64,000 bases of DNA from Evansella cellulosilytica DSM 2522 (lineage in GTDB: Bacteria > Bacillota > Bacilli > Bacillales > Salisediminibacteriaceae), in contig NC_014829.1 in the NCBI RefSeq assembly GCF_000177235.2, positions 3,596,001-3,660,000 of the forward strand, written 5' to 3'. The position numbers and the translations under genes were made by a program. Positions 8,719 through 17,062 of this stretch are shown here, piece by piece. How positions within the stretch are numbered: the stretch's first letter is position 1; every line of letters starts with the position of its first letter. The notes under the pieces are model-generated. The model was not told where the DNA came from and ran no database searches. It was given only the letters and a program-made list of their open reading frames with translations.

Positions 8719-8760
8719 ATCTAAAAACGAGCTTGATAAAGCTCGTTTTTAGTCTTTTCT
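8719..8760. terminator. CGAGCTT-type terminator hairpin (copy 2)
   Basis: AAAAACGAGCTT, a short loop, AAGCTCGTTTTT and then a T-rich tail. Same element as 8561-8609, here preceding palindrome A2. Confidence 0.7.
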
Positions 8761-8764
8761 TAGA

Positions 8765-8845
8765 AGCAGTGGAATTTCACCGTATCTCTTAAAGTACTAG
8801 TGAGTTCTCTTTTCACTAGTACGCACGATGGAAAATTAAACTGCC
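8765..8845. repeat. A-family palindromic repeat, copy A2 (divergent)
   Basis: Variant arms GCAGTGGAATTT and AAATTAAACTGC with inner AGTACTAGTGAG and CACTAGTACG. Most like copies A3 and A5, so the family has at least two subtypes. Confidence 0.7.
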
Positions 8846-8861
8846 TAGTTAAAAAAGTAAT

Positions 8862-8896
8862 TGACTCAAAAGGGTGATTTTCTCCTATTGAGTCAA
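8862..8896. repeat. B-family GACTCAAA hairpin, copy B1
   Basis: TTGACTCAAAAGG pairs with CCTATTGAGTCAA. Member of a dispersed hairpin family also at 14370, 34693, 51652, 52577, 56881 and 59459. This copy lacks a strong T run. Confidence 0.65.
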
Positions 8897-9023
8897 CACT
8901 TTTAACTTTCTCGGAAAGCTTCATCTGTTTAGGAACACTGAAAAGCTTTTTCACCTATCTTCATTCTTAAAACTCCTCTCGCTCCTGTATCGCAATTATA
9001 AAAAAATTTAAAACTACAAATAA

Positions 9024-9069
9024 ACGAAGGTAACTTATACGCTAGAATTCACCTACAAGCCACCTTCGT
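9024..9069 (-). terminator. Weak terminator candidate after pgi
   Basis: ACGAAGGT at 9024-9031 pairs with ACCTTCGT at 9062-9069, ten bases beyond the pgi stop. The loop is long and the T run poor. Confidence 0.4.
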
Positions 9070-9078
9070 CCATAAATA

Positions 9079-10434
9079 TTATTTTTCGTTTAATCTTTTT
9101 TCAAGCTCTGCTTTTTCTGCTTCAAAACCAGGCTTACCTAATAGAGCAAACATGTTTTTCTTATATGCTTCAACACCAGGCTGGTCAAATGGATTTACTC
9201 CTAATAAGTAACCTGACATTGCACATGCTTTTTCGAAGAAGTAAACAAGATAACCGAAGTGGTATTCATTTAATTCAGGTACATTTACTATTAGATTAGG
9301 GACACCACCATCTAAGTGCGCAAGTAAAGTACCTTGAAACGCTTTTTTATTAACGAAATCCATCGTTTTTCCTGCTAAATAGTTTAATCCATCTAAGTCT
9401 GTATCTGCTTCTTCAATCGTAACTTCTTCTTGCACATTCCCTACATTTAAAACTGTTTCAAATAAGTCACGACGACCTTCTTGTACGTATTGTCCCATTG
9501 AATGCAAGTCTGTAGAGAAATCTACCGCAGCTGGGAAAATACCTTTGTTATCTTTTCCTTCACTTTCACCGTAAAGCTGCTTCCACCATTCAGAAACGAA
9601 ATGTAATGAAGGCTCATAGTTTACCATAAGCTCAATAGTGTTTCCTTTATTATAAAGTGCATTTCTAACTGCTGCATACTGGTAAGCTTCGTTTTCAGTA
9701 ACACTTGGGTTACTATAAGCTTCACGCGCATCGGCAGCACCTGTCATCATCTCTTTAATATCAAGTCCAGCAGCAGCAATCGGCAATAAGCCTACAGCTG
9801 TTAATACGGAATAACGTCCACCTACATCATCCGGAATAATGAACGATTCATAGCCTTCTTCCGTAGCTAATTGCTTTAATGCACCTTTTGCCTTATCCGT
9901 TGTTGCATAAATTCTTTTACGAGCTTCCTCAACACCATATTTCTTCTCCACGTAATCACGGAAAATACGGAAAGCAATGGCTGGCTCCGTTGTTGTTCCA
10001 GACTTAGATATAACATTAATCGAAACATCTTTTCCTTCAATGACTTGCATTAAATGTTTTACATAAGTAGAGCTAATATTTTGTCCGACAAAGAAAATTT
10101 GTGGTAATTTACGATCTTCTTTATTAAGAATGTTGTAGAAAGAGTGTTGTAATGCTTCAATTGCTGCTCTAGCTCCTAAATAAGAGCCACCTATCCCGAT
10201 AACAAGTAACACATCAGAATCAGATTTAATTTTCTCAGCAGCCTTTTGAATACGTGAAAATTCTTCTTTATCGTAATTAACTGGTAAGTCAACCCACCCT
10301 AAGAAGTCACTACCTGCACCAGTTCCATTATGTATTGCATCATGTGCTGCTTTTACTAAACTATCTAAGTTCTCTACTTCTTGTTGTGATACGTAAGATA
10401 GTGCTTTTGAATAGTCAAAAGTTATATTTGCCAT
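9079..10434 (-). CDS. pgi: Glucose-6-phosphate isomerase
   Basis: Interconverts glucose 6-phosphate and fructose 6-phosphate in the cytosol, the second step of glycolysis. 451 residues, the usual Bacillus length. SIS-fold motifs include [23 protein letters not shown], the signature [14 protein letters not shown], and a C-terminal [15 protein letters not shown]. The ATG at 10432-10434 ([12 protein letters not shown]) has GGAGGG upstream; a longer frame to 10476 has no such support. It occupies the same place as yugL (pgi) between yugN and yugJ in B. subtilis. It should also process glucose released from cellulose breakdown. Confidence 0.97.
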   Translation of the reverse strand: MANITFDYSKALSYVSQQEVENLDSLVKAAHDAIHNGTGAGSDFLGWVDLPVNYDKEEFSRIQKAAEKIKSDSDVLLVIGIGGSYLGARAAIEALQHSFYNILNKEDRKLPQIFFVGQNISSTYVKHLMQVIEGKDVSINVISKSGTTTEPAIAFRIFRDYVEKKYGVEEARKRIYATTDKAKGALKQLATEEGYESFIIPDDVGGRYSVLTAVGLLPIAAAGLDIKEMMTGAADAREAYSNPSVTENEAYQYAAVRNALYNKGNTIELMVNYEPSLHFVSEWWKQLYGESEGKDNKGIFPAAVDFSTDLHSMGQYVQEGRRDLFETVLNVGNVQEEVTIEEADTDLDGLNYLAGKTMDFVNKKAFQGTLLAHLDGGVPNLIVNVPELNEYHFGYLVYFFEKACAMSGYLLGVNPFDQPGVEAYKKNMFALLGKPGFEAEKAELEKRLNEK

Positions 10435-10572
10435 CTTTATTCCCTCCAATTTTAAATCAAACAATGAATACTCCAACTTTCACTTTATAAAATTCCGCAA
10501 CAATAATCAAGCTAGTCTGTAAATTATTAGTGAATTAAATCTGAACTTTTTCCTAAAAACACTTTCGTTAAA

Positions 10573-10610
10573 TAAAAAAGGATCCTGAGATTTACTCAAC
10601 AAGATCCTTT
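10573..10610 (-). terminator. Terminator after yugJ
   Basis: AAAGGATC arms with a loop of about 20 bases and a T run on the minus strand, starting 11 bases past the yugJ stop. Confidence 0.8.
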
Positions 10611-10620
10611 CACATGAGAA

Positions 10621-11790
10621 TTATTTTAGACAAGCATTTAATATAGAAATAACGTCATCCTTTTGGAGTTTATTAAAGTTACCGAAAGGACCATTTACCA
10701 TTGCTTTGTCAGCCATTACTTCAATATTACTATCATCGATATTATAATCCGCGAGCTTACTTGGTGCACCTAAACTTGACCAAAACTTTTCTAACTGTTG
10801 AATTCCTTCTTCAGCTATTTCTTCATTCGTTTTTCCTGATGGATCTACATTCCAAATTCTGATTGCTAAATTAACAAGCTTGCGTTCTCCTAGTTGTTTA
10901 TGATAACGCATCCACTCAGGTATGATAATTGCCAAACCACCAGCATGTGGTATATCGTATACAGCAGAGACTGCATGTTCTATATTATGTGAAGCCCAAT
11001 CGCCTCTAACTCCCATTTGCAGCATTCCATTTAGTGCGATCGTACCTGAATATAGTATCGTTTCACGAAGCTTAACATCTTCTAAATTTGCTACTAATTT
11101 TGGAGCAGCTTCAATAACTGTTTTTAGCACTGCTTCACACATATACTCTTGAAGATAAGAGTTTCCTTGCTGATGGAAATATTGTTCAAAAACGTGTGAC
11201 ATCATATCAACTATGCCATAAACAGTATGATCTTTTGGGACTGAAACGGTATTTTTAGGATCTAAAATAGAAAACTTAGGGAATACTAATGGGCTTCCCC
11301 AACCATATTTCTCATGAGTTTCCCAGTTCGTAATAACTGATCCAGCGTTCATCTCTGAACCGGTTGCTGCTAATGTCAGAATTGTAGCAAAAGGAAGTGC
11401 ATCTTTAATTGCCGATTTTTTAATAACTAAATCCCAAGCATCACCGTCGTATTTTGCTCCTGCAGCGATTGCCTTCGTACAATCAATAACACTGCCACCA
11501 CCTACTGCTAAAATCACCTCAATTCCTTCTTGCTTACATATATCAACGCCTTTATGTACAGTTGTTATTCTAGGGTTAGGTTCTACACCTGGAAGCTCTG
11601 TGACTGAAAATCCAGCATCAGTTAATAACGATGTAACTTGATCGTAAAGTCCGTTTCGTTTGATGCTTCCCCCTCCATAGACTAATAACACCTTCGTTCC
11701 ATATACCTTTAACTGCTTTACTAACTGTTCTTCTACTTGCCCTTCTCCAAAAATAAGTCGAGTCGGGTTATGAAAAATAAATGGATCCAT
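10621..11790 (-). CDS. yugJ: Iron-containing alcohol dehydrogenase, YugJ type (NAD(P)H butanol dehydrogenase family)
   Basis: Cytosolic oxidoreductase of the iron-dependent alcohol dehydrogenase superfamily; homologues are annotated as NADH-dependent butanol dehydrogenases, but the physiological substrate is uncertain. 389 residues. The N-terminal nucleotide-binding part has [17 protein letters not shown] and [14 protein letters not shown]. The metal-binding half has conserved His in [11 protein letters not shown] and [17 protein letters not shown]. The ATG at 11788-11790 lies nine bases after AAGGAG; the TTG at 11799 touches the ribosome site and is rejected. Single gene, with a terminator at 10573-10610. 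Position between pgi and yuzA matches B. subtilis, which has two copies (yugJ, yugK) where this genome has one. Confidence 0.88.
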   Translation of the reverse strand: MDPFIFHNPTRLIFGEGQVEEQLVKQLKVYGTKVLLVYGGGSIKRNGLYDQVTSLLTDAGFSVTELPGVEPNPRITTVHKGVDICKQEGIEVILAVGGGSVIDCTKAIAAGAKYDGDAWDLVIKKSAIKDALPFATILTLAATGSEMNAGSVITNWETHEKYGWGSPLVFPKFSILDPKNTVSVPKDHTVYGIVDMMSHVFEQYFHQQGNSYLQEYMCEAVLKTVIEAAPKLVANLEDVKLRETILYSGTIALNGMLQMGVRGDWASHNIEHAVSAVYDIPHAGGLAIIIPEWMRYHKQLGERKLVNLAIRIWNVDPSGKTNEEIAEEGIQQLEKFWSSLGAPSKLADYNIDDSNIEVMADKAMVNGPFGNFNKLQKDDVISILNACLK

Positions 11791-12008
11791 AGAAAACAAC
11801 TCCTTTTATTTACTTCACTTATTATTATCCCCATCAATAGCTAAAAAAGCAAAAATTATCAATGGCTCTTTATGACGAAATAGGGAAAACTGAAGTTTTT
11901 TTCTTAAATGTGCATAATTAAGTGTCCGATTAATCATGATAAGAGCACAGGAGCATATTAGCTTCTTATATGACTTGATTCTACCCCTTATAAGGAGGTG
12001 AGGAGCGC

Positions 12009-12236
12009 ATGAGCGGAATTCAACGAACAGCTCTAGTTTTGGCTATTATCGGTGCTATCAACTGGGGATTAATCGGCTTCTTCCGTTTTGACCTAGTTGC
12101 GGCAATGTTTGGTGGTCAAGCTGCTGGATTTTCCCGTTTCATCTATGCCCTCGTAGGATTGGCAGGCTTATATTGTATTTCAATCTTGTTCAAACCGGAT
12201 GAAGAATTAGAACGTAGTCCAGAGCCACAGCGTTAA
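12009..12236 (+). CDS. yuzA: DUF378 membrane protein YuzA
   Basis: 75-residue membrane protein of unknown function. Two hydrophobic helices (about 6-25 and 43-62); INWGLIGFF in the first helix is typical of the DUF378 family. Strong ribosome site AAGGAGGTGAGG before the ATG. Convergent with yugI across a shared bidirectional terminator, as in B. subtilis. Confidence 0.88.
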   Translation: MSGIQRTALVLAIIGAINWGLIGFFRFDLVAAMFGGQAAGFSRFIYALVGLAGLYCISILFKPDEELERSPEPQR

Positions 12237-12279
12237 TATTTGTAAAAACATCATTTTTTAAGCTTCATATGGCTGGAGC

Positions 12280-12315
12280 AAAAAAGAGGTAGCTCATATA
12301 CGAGCTACCTCTTTT
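12280..12315. terminator. Bidirectional terminator between yuzA and yugI
   Basis: AAAAGAGGTAGCTC, a short loop, GAGCTACCTCTTTT: a strong stem with A/T tracts on both sides, serving both convergent genes. Confidence 0.88.
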
Positions 12316-12332
12316 CCATTTCTATCTTTGTC

Positions 12333-12746
12333 TTATTTTTTCACACGTTTATTTAAGTCTGCTTGGATTTCATTTGATTCCTTCAACCAAACCTTAAGCT
12401 TTTCTTCAAGTGTGTTGAACCCTTGTCCTTGTTGCGCACTTGGTTGTTGCTCTTTACGTTTTGCAGGAGCTGGTCTCTTTGGACGCTCTTGCTGTTCTGG
12501 CTTTGGTTGAGTTTCTCTAATTGAAAGTGAAATTTTACCTGTTTCTTCATCAATCGATAAGACCTTCACTTTCACCTCATCTCCAACTGAAAGATGCTCA
12601 TTAATATCTTTTACAAAACCATGCGCAATGTGAGAAATATGAACAAGACCTTGCTTTTGATCATCTAATGCAATAAATGCACCGAAAGGTTTAATGCCTG
12701 TAACTTTACCTTCAACTATACTTCCTACTTCATATTGACTTGACAT
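12333..12746 (-). CDS. yugI: S1-domain RNA-binding protein YugI (general stress protein 13 family)
   Basis: Cytosolic protein expected to bind RNA or ribosomes. In 137 residues a single S1 domain spans about 5-75 (VGSIVEGKVTGIKPFGAFI, GLVHISHIAHGFVKDI, KISLSI). A Pro/Gln/Lys-rich linker (about 80-110) and a charged C-terminal helix follow. S1 proteins of this size in Bacillus are associated with ribosomes and stress. Ribosome site AGGAGTTG before the ATG. Monocistronic by context. Confidence 0.92.
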   Translation of the reverse strand: MSSQYEVGSIVEGKVTGIKPFGAFIALDDQKQGLVHISHIAHGFVKDINEHLSVGDEVKVKVLSIDEETGKISLSIRETQPKPEQQERPKRPAPAKRKEQQPSAQQGQGFNTLEEKLKVWLKESNEIQADLNKRVKK

Positions 12747-12880
12747 GAAAACAACTCCTAACTATTTTTTAACTGGTTAATTATATCACATGTTTATTAA
12801 CGTGACAAAGTTGAAACAATTGTATTCCTTTAATTCATACCTCTTTTTCTAGATGATAAACCATGATTTACTTGACTAAA

Positions 12881-12909
12881 TTGACATTTCACTAAGAAAG
12901 TATTATAGT
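12881..12909 (+). promoter_or_regulatory. SigA-type promoter of NSS transporter
   Basis: TTGACA at 12881-12886, a 17-base spacer, TATAGT at 12904-12909, about 30 bases before the start codon. A textbook housekeeping arrangement. Confidence 0.75.
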
Positions 12910-12939
12910 TAAAAAATATTTTTTAGAGGGTGGATACGA

Positions 12940-14286
12940 TTGAAACATAAACAAGAGCAATGGACATCAAAAATTGGATTTATTTTAGCCGCATCTGGGT
13001 CGGCAATAGGATTAGGTGCTATCTGGAAGCTACCGTATATGACAGGCACAAATGGTGGCGGTGCTTTCTTTATCATTTTTTTACTCTTCACCTTATTCTT
13101 AGGTCTTCCACTGCTACTAGCAGAATTTACTATAGGGAGACATACAAAAAAAGAAGCCATATCCGCTTATGAAACACTGGCACCAAATACACCATGGAAT
13201 TGGATAGGAAAACTAGGGGTATTTACAGCTTTTTTATTACTTTCTTTTTACAGTGTAGTCGGTGGATGGATCGTGATTTATTTAATTCGATCGACTACTT
13301 TAAATTTAAGCGGACTAAGCACAGATGACTTTAGTAATATATTTAATGAGACGATTAGTAATCCATTCATGGCTGTGGGCGCACACTTCCTCTTTTTATT
13401 ACTTACAATTATAGTTGTAAAAGGTGGCATTCAAAAAGGAATAGAACGATACACAAAAATAATGATGCCTGCATTATTCATCCTTTTTATCGTGATTGTC
13501 CTTCGTTCTGTCACACTTACCGGTAGCTTAGATGGGATTCGTTTTTTATTTATCCCAGACTTTTCTTCTGTTACTGGTGAAACAGTTTTAATGGCAATAG
13601 GTCAGTCTTTCTTTTCACTTAGTTTAGGGACATCAATCATGGTCACATATAGCTCCTATTTGAAAACAGATGAGAGCTTACCTAAAGCTGCAGGTTCTAT
13701 TGTATCGTTATCTATTTTCATCTCTGTATTAGCTGGATTGGCGATATTTCCAGCCGTATTCTCTTTTGGATTGGAGCCTACAGAAGGACCGCCACTTATT
13801 TTTATAGTACTACCTGCCGTCTTTAGTAGTATTCCCTTCGGTAGCATCTTTTTCTTCATTTTTATGTTACTTCTATTATTTGCTACATTAACTTCGGCAT
13901 TCTCTTTATTAGAGTTAGTCGTAGCTTCTGTAACTAAAAATGATAAAAACAAAAGGGAACGAGCCACTTGGAAATACGGTCTCTTCATTTTTGTATTAGG
14001 AATACCTTCAGCACTTTCATACGGGATTATTGCTGATATTGAGATTTTTGGACAGACATTTTTTGACAGCCTAGATTTCCTTGTAAGCAATATTTTAATC
14101 CCGCTTGGTGCGCTTTTAATAGCAATATTCACACCATTCGTCATAAAAAAACACGTACTATTTGAAGAGTTAAATAAAGGATCATCATTAAAACGTTGGT
14201 TATTTGAAACTTGGTACTTCCTTTTAAAATATATTGTGCCTATTGCCATTATCTTTGCATTTTTAAATTTAATTGGTATTATTTAA
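12940..14286 (+). CDS. Sodium-dependent transporter, neurotransmitter:sodium symporter (NSS) family
   Basis: Imports an amino acid or related solute with Na+ across the cytoplasmic membrane; substrate unknown. 448 residues with about 11-12 hydrophobic segments. The family's N-terminal signature is clear: GFILAASGSAIGLGAIWKLP contributes the Na+ and substrate site, followed by GGGAFF and LPLLLAEFTIGR. A helix with SFFSLSLGTSIMVTYSSYL is the conserved TM6 region. Start is TTG at 12940 after GAGGGTGG; no better ATG exists. A second NSS gene lies at 61946-63280. It interrupts the yugI-alaT neighbourhood relative to B. subtilis. A Na+-coupled carrier suits an alkaliphile, but that link is inference. 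Confidence 0.92.
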   Translation: MKHKQEQWTSKIGFILAASGSAIGLGAIWKLPYMTGTNGGGAFFIIFLLFTLFLGLPLLLAEFTIGRHTKKEAISAYETLAPNTPWNWIGKLGVFTAFLLLSFYSVVGGWIVIYLIRSTTLNLSGLSTDDFSNIFNETISNPFMAVGAHFLFLLLTIIVVKGGIQKGIERYTKIMMPALFILFIVIVLRSVTLTGSLDGIRFLFIPDFSSVTGETVLMAIGQSFFSLSLGTSIMVTYSSYLKTDESLPKAAGSIVSLSIFISVLAGLAIFPAVFSFGLEPTEGPPLIFIVLPAVFSSIPFGSIFFFIFMLLLLFATLTSAFSLLELVVASVTKNDKNKRERATWKYGLFIFVLGIPSALSYGIIADIEIFGQTFFDSLDFLVSNILIPLGALLIAIFTPFVIKKHVLFEELNKGSSLKRWLFETWYFLLKYIVPIAIIFAFLNLIGII

Positions 14287-14369
14287 GGGCGGTATTGACT
14301 TGTAGGCAAGTATAAAATTGAAAACATTGGAAATGCTAGTAGCGTATACAACCTAGTATTCCCCTTTAA

Positions 14370-14414
14370 GAGGTTGACTCAAAAGGTCGATTCTTTACCT
14401 TTTGAGTCAACCTC
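14370..14414. terminator. B-family hairpin B2, terminator of NSS gene
   Basis: GAGGTTGACTCAAAAGGT pairs with ACCTTTTGAGTCAACCTC, one of the most perfect copies of the family. It lies about 85 bases after the stop codon at 14286. Confidence 0.7.
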
Positions 14415-14480
14415 TAAGCAATGTGCGAAGCCGCCGCAATCCCTTAAAGACCACTATAAGTGGTTTTCTTAAAAGACAAG
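14412..14480. repeat. D-family repeat, copy D1
   Basis: Starts CTCTAAGCAATGTGCGAAGCC, shared with 61740 and, less closely, 42738. It includes a small ACCACTATAAGTGGT hairpin. Confidence 0.55.
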
Positions 14481-14488
14481 TATAAATT

Positions 14489-14567
14489 TGGCAGTGGAAT
14501 TTTACCGTCGTGCCTACTAATGAGAAGAGAACTCACTAGTACTTTAAGAGCTACGGCGAAATAAATC
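14489..14567. repeat. A-family palindromic repeat, copy A3 (divergent)
   Basis: GGCAGTGGAATTTTACCG at one end, AGAACTCACTAGTACTTTAAGAG in the middle as two shorter shared blocks, and CTACGGCGAAATAAAT at the other end. Same subtype as A2 and A5 but in opposite orientation. Confidence 0.6.
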
Positions 14568-14612
14568 TATTTCTAATCCCCATATTCTATATAAACGTTG
14601 ACTTTTTCCATT

Positions 14613-14655
14613 CAAAAAAAGACTAAAGCTTCGCAAAGCTTTCAGTCTTTTTTTT
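14613..14655 (-). terminator. Terminator after alaT
   Basis: AAAAGACTAAAGCTT and AAGCTTTCAGTCTTTT form the stem around a short CGC-containing loop, with T runs on both strands. Confidence 0.88.
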
Positions 14656-14697
14656 GAACTCATTAAGGGCACTTTCATAGTCACACTCATTACACTT

Positions 14698-15873
14698 TTA
14701 AATGTTTTTTATAAAACGTTCTATCCTTTTTACTGCTTCCTCTAATTGCTCCATCGAAGTAGCATAAGAACAGCGAATGTGACCTTCTCCACCTTCCCCA
14801 AATACATTACCAGGGACGACTGCAACCTTTTCTTCTTTTAATAATTTTTCCGCAAACTCCTCGGAACTTAAAGACGTTTCTTTAATTGAAGGAAATGCGT
14901 AAAATGCCCCTCCTGGTAAATGACAATCTAATCCAATTTCTTTAAGTGACTTTACAAAAAAGTTTCTTCTTTGTCGATAACTGACAATCATTTCCTGCAT
15001 CTCTTCTTGACTATTGGTTATAGCTTCTAAAGCAGCGTATTGGGCCATGGTAGATGCACACATCATGGCATATTGATGGATTTTGAGCATTTCTTTCGCA
15101 TACATTTCCGGTGCACATACGTAACCTAAACGCCAACCAGTCATAGCAAATGCTTTTGAAAAACCAGAGATAAGAATGGTTCTTTCCCACATTCCTTCTA
15201 TAGATGGAAAGCTAACATGACTCTCGTCATAAGATAATTCTGCATAAATCTCATCCGATAGTACGAGTAAGTCGTATTTGCGAACGACACTTGCAACCTC
15301 GACTAAATCCTCCTTAGGCATTACCGCTCCAGTAGGATTATTAGGAAAGGAAATCAATATTACTTTCGTTTTTTGAGTAATCTTTTTCTCAATGTCTGAT
15401 GCAGATACTTTAAAATCATTCTCAATTGATGTTAGTATCGAAATAGGAACACCACCAACTAAAGATACTAGTGGTGCATATGAGACGAAGCATGGCTCTA
15501 CAATTAACACTTCATCTCCAGGATTAATCGTTGCCCTAAGTGCTAAGTCAATCCCCTCACTTGCGCCAACGGTAACGACAATTTCATTTTCCGGGGAATA
15601 ATTCGTATAAAATTGTCGAGATAAGTATTCAGCAATTGCCTCTCTTAGTTCAATTAATCCTGCATTTGCAGTATAAGACGTCATCCCTCTCTCTAAAGAA
15701 GCGATACTCGCTTCCCGAACGTTCCATGGCGTCGTGAAATCTGGTTCACCCACCCCTAGAGATATAACATTTTCCATAGTAGAAGCTAAATCAAAAAATC
15801 GCCTTATACCAGACGGCTGAATTCTTTGAACTGCATCTGATAGCTTTGATTGGTGTCCTTTTTGCATACTCAT
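14698..15873 (-). CDS. alaT: PLP-dependent aminotransferase, alanine transaminase AlaT (YugH)
   Basis: Class I/II aminotransferase, expected to transfer the amino group between alanine and 2-oxoglutarate in the cytosol. 391 residues. The PLP lysine lies in SGFSKAFAMTGWRLGY; other fold motifs are ISLGVGEPDFTTPWNVREA, SFPNNPTGAVM and LSDEIYAEL. The ATG overlaps the alaR stop in an ATGA junction, so the two genes are translationally coupled. In B. subtilis the same pair, alaR-alaT (yugG-yugH), is an autoregulated alanine operon, and this assignment follows that synteny. Confidence 0.92.
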   Translation of the reverse strand: MSMQKGHQSKLSDAVQRIQPSGIRRFFDLASTMENVISLGVGEPDFTTPWNVREASIASLERGMTSYTANAGLIELREAIAEYLSRQFYTNYSPENEIVVTVGASEGIDLALRATINPGDEVLIVEPCFVSYAPLVSLVGGVPISILTSIENDFKVSASDIEKKITQKTKVILISFPNNPTGAVMPKEDLVEVASVVRKYDLLVLSDEIYAELSYDESHVSFPSIEGMWERTILISGFSKAFAMTGWRLGYVCAPEMYAKEMLKIHQYAMMCASTMAQYAALEAITNSQEEMQEMIVSYRQRRNFFVKSLKEIGLDCHLPGGAFYAFPSIKETSLSSEEFAEKLLKEEKVAVVPGNVFGEGGEGHIRCSYATSMEQLEEAVKRIERFIKNI

Positions 15874-16364
15874 GGTGATACCACGATGCGATGATCATCC
15901 TCACGATCTTCAAAGACAACTCCATCATGCTTATATTTTTTTAATTGAAAGTGTGTCGTTGTGGAAAGCACAGATTCTAATGTTGACAGTTTGTCAGAAA
16001 CAAAACGGGCAATTTCAGACATAGATTTCCCTTCGATAACAACGGATAAATCATACGTTCCTGACATTAAATAGAGCGCTTTAACTTCTTTAAAACGATA
16101 AATACGTTCCGCTACTTCGTCAAATCCTACGCCTCTTTTCGGTGTCACTTTTACATCGATCATTGCTGTAACCGTCTCGTTTATATTTACTTTTGACCAA
16201 TCTATAATCCCTGAATAGCCTAAAATTACTTTTTGCTTTTCTAAAGTATCAATCATTGTATTAACTTCTTCAAGACTAATATCTAACATTTTTGCTATGC
16301 TCTCCGAAGGCATCCGACCTTTATTTTCTAATAAATTCAACAATTCTCTTTCCTTTTCTGTCAC
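15870..16364 (-). CDS. alaR: Lrp/AsnC family regulator AlaR (YugG)
   Basis: Feast/famine-type DNA-binding regulator, 164 residues. N-terminal winged helix-turn-helix about 5-60 (RMPSESIAKMLDISLEEV) and C-terminal ligand-binding RAM domain about 70-150 (TAMIDVKVTPKRGVGFDEVA, LMSGTYDLSVVIEGK). The start is taken as GTG at 16362-16364, preceded by GGAGGG; the frame also opens at a TTG 18 bases upstream, but that codon lies before the ribosome site. Cotranscribed with alaT and probably controls it. Confidence 0.9.
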   Translation of the reverse strand: MTEKERELLNLLENKGRMPSESIAKMLDISLEEVNTMIDTLEKQKVILGYSGIIDWSKVNINETVTAMIDVKVTPKRGVGFDEVAERIYRFKEVKALYLMSGTYDLSVVIEGKSMSEIARFVSDKLSTLESVLSTTTHFQLKKYKHDGVVFEDREDDHRIVVSP

Positions 16365-16780
16365 AACTATTCCCTCCTGCAACGCAATTACTTTATCTAC
16401 TTGTAACTACATTTATATTATGTAGCATGATTGTATGAGTACATTAATTTTGCTACCTTCAATAACTTTACCTCGAATTATCTGAAACTTCAATCTCATT
16501 TATAAAAACAATGAAATAAAATGTTATATAAATGTCGTTAGAAAGTCAAATACCATTTATATTAACAGTGGGGAATGTTATTAGCACCCTTTTTATGATT
16601 GGCTCTTTTCTCATAGATAGTTGTTTTATGCATGGACGCACTTCAGATGGAGACTTTCCGCTTGCAAGGCTGTAGCCATTTTTCGTCTCATCAAGCTTAA
16701 AAAGCAACAAATTTTATGAAAACAACCTTTAAAAAAGACATAAAACTCGCTTTATGAAGCTAGTTTTATGTCTTTTTTGA
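16365..16780. other. Intergenic region alaR / fixX
   Basis: The alaR promoter should lie at 16365-16500, where the DNA is AT-rich; no hexamers are convincing. Around 16650-16700 is a fragment resembling a D-family element (GCAAGGCTGTAGCCATTT). The fix operon terminator ends the region. No gene seen. Confidence 0.5.
16731..16778. terminator. Terminator of the fixABCX operon
   Basis: AAAAAAGACATAAAACT pairs with AGTTTTATGTCTTTTTT around a short inner hairpin. Long stem with T runs on both strands, three bases beyond the fixX stop. Confidence 0.9.
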
Positions 16781-17062
16781 TTATGCTAACCGAAAGACAA
16801 TACCATGACCACCTTTTGGATACTCCCATTTAATATTATCAAATGGACAGCCAATTCTACAGCTTCCACATTCATGACAACCTTCATAGCCTACAAACAT
16901 TCTATCTCCTTCCCACTTGTATACGTCAGCAGGACAGAAAATAGTACAGTCCTTATCTGGACACTTTGTGTCACAAATTTCATGACTTTTCACTTCTAAA
17001 TGCGACTTTGTATCACAGTTAAATCTAACTAAATACTGCTTCTCTTCAATCGTTTTAGCCAT
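16781..17062 (-). CDS. fixX: Ferredoxin-like protein FixX
   Basis: Small Fe-S protein passing electrons within the membrane-associated FixABCX complex. 93 residues with nine Cys. C62-x2-C65-x2-C68-x3-C72-P is a classic [4Fe-4S] set. C30, C34, C39 and C43 form a second set with CxxxCP, as in two-cluster FixX proteins; C16 is extra. The ATG at 17060-17062 overlaps the fixC stop as TAATG; an in-frame ATG 18 bases upstream is possible. Last gene of the operon, before a strong terminator. Confidence 0.92.
   Translation of the reverse strand: MAKTIEEKQYLVRFNCDTKSHLEVKSHEICDTKCPDKDCTIFCPADVYKWEGDRMFVGYEGCHECGSCRIGCPFDNIKWEYPKGGHGIVFRLA

Larger units (their letters stand above)
8491..9078. other. 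Repeat-filled intergenic region between yugN and pgi
   Basis: 588 bases with no credible gene. It contains two A-family palindromes (8614-8695, 8765-8845), each preceded by a CGAGCTT terminator hairpin (8561-8609, about 8719-8760), a B-family hairpin (8862-8896), half of a C-family hairpin (8931-8947), and a weak terminator for pgi (9024-9069). Confidence 0.75.
14287..14697. other. Repeat-filled convergent junction NSS gene / alaT
   Basis: No gene seen. It holds hairpin B2 (14370-14414), a D-family element (14412-14480), palindrome A3 (14489-14567) and the alaT terminator (14613-14655), placed end to end. Confidence 0.7.

Noticed and set aside
8760-8954. 64-codon minus-strand ORF
   Set aside because: Made of repeat sequences A2 and B1 with no ribosome site.
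13656-14249. 197-codon minus-strand ORF
   Set aside because: Antisense shadow of the NSS transporter gene, whose family motifs are unambiguous.
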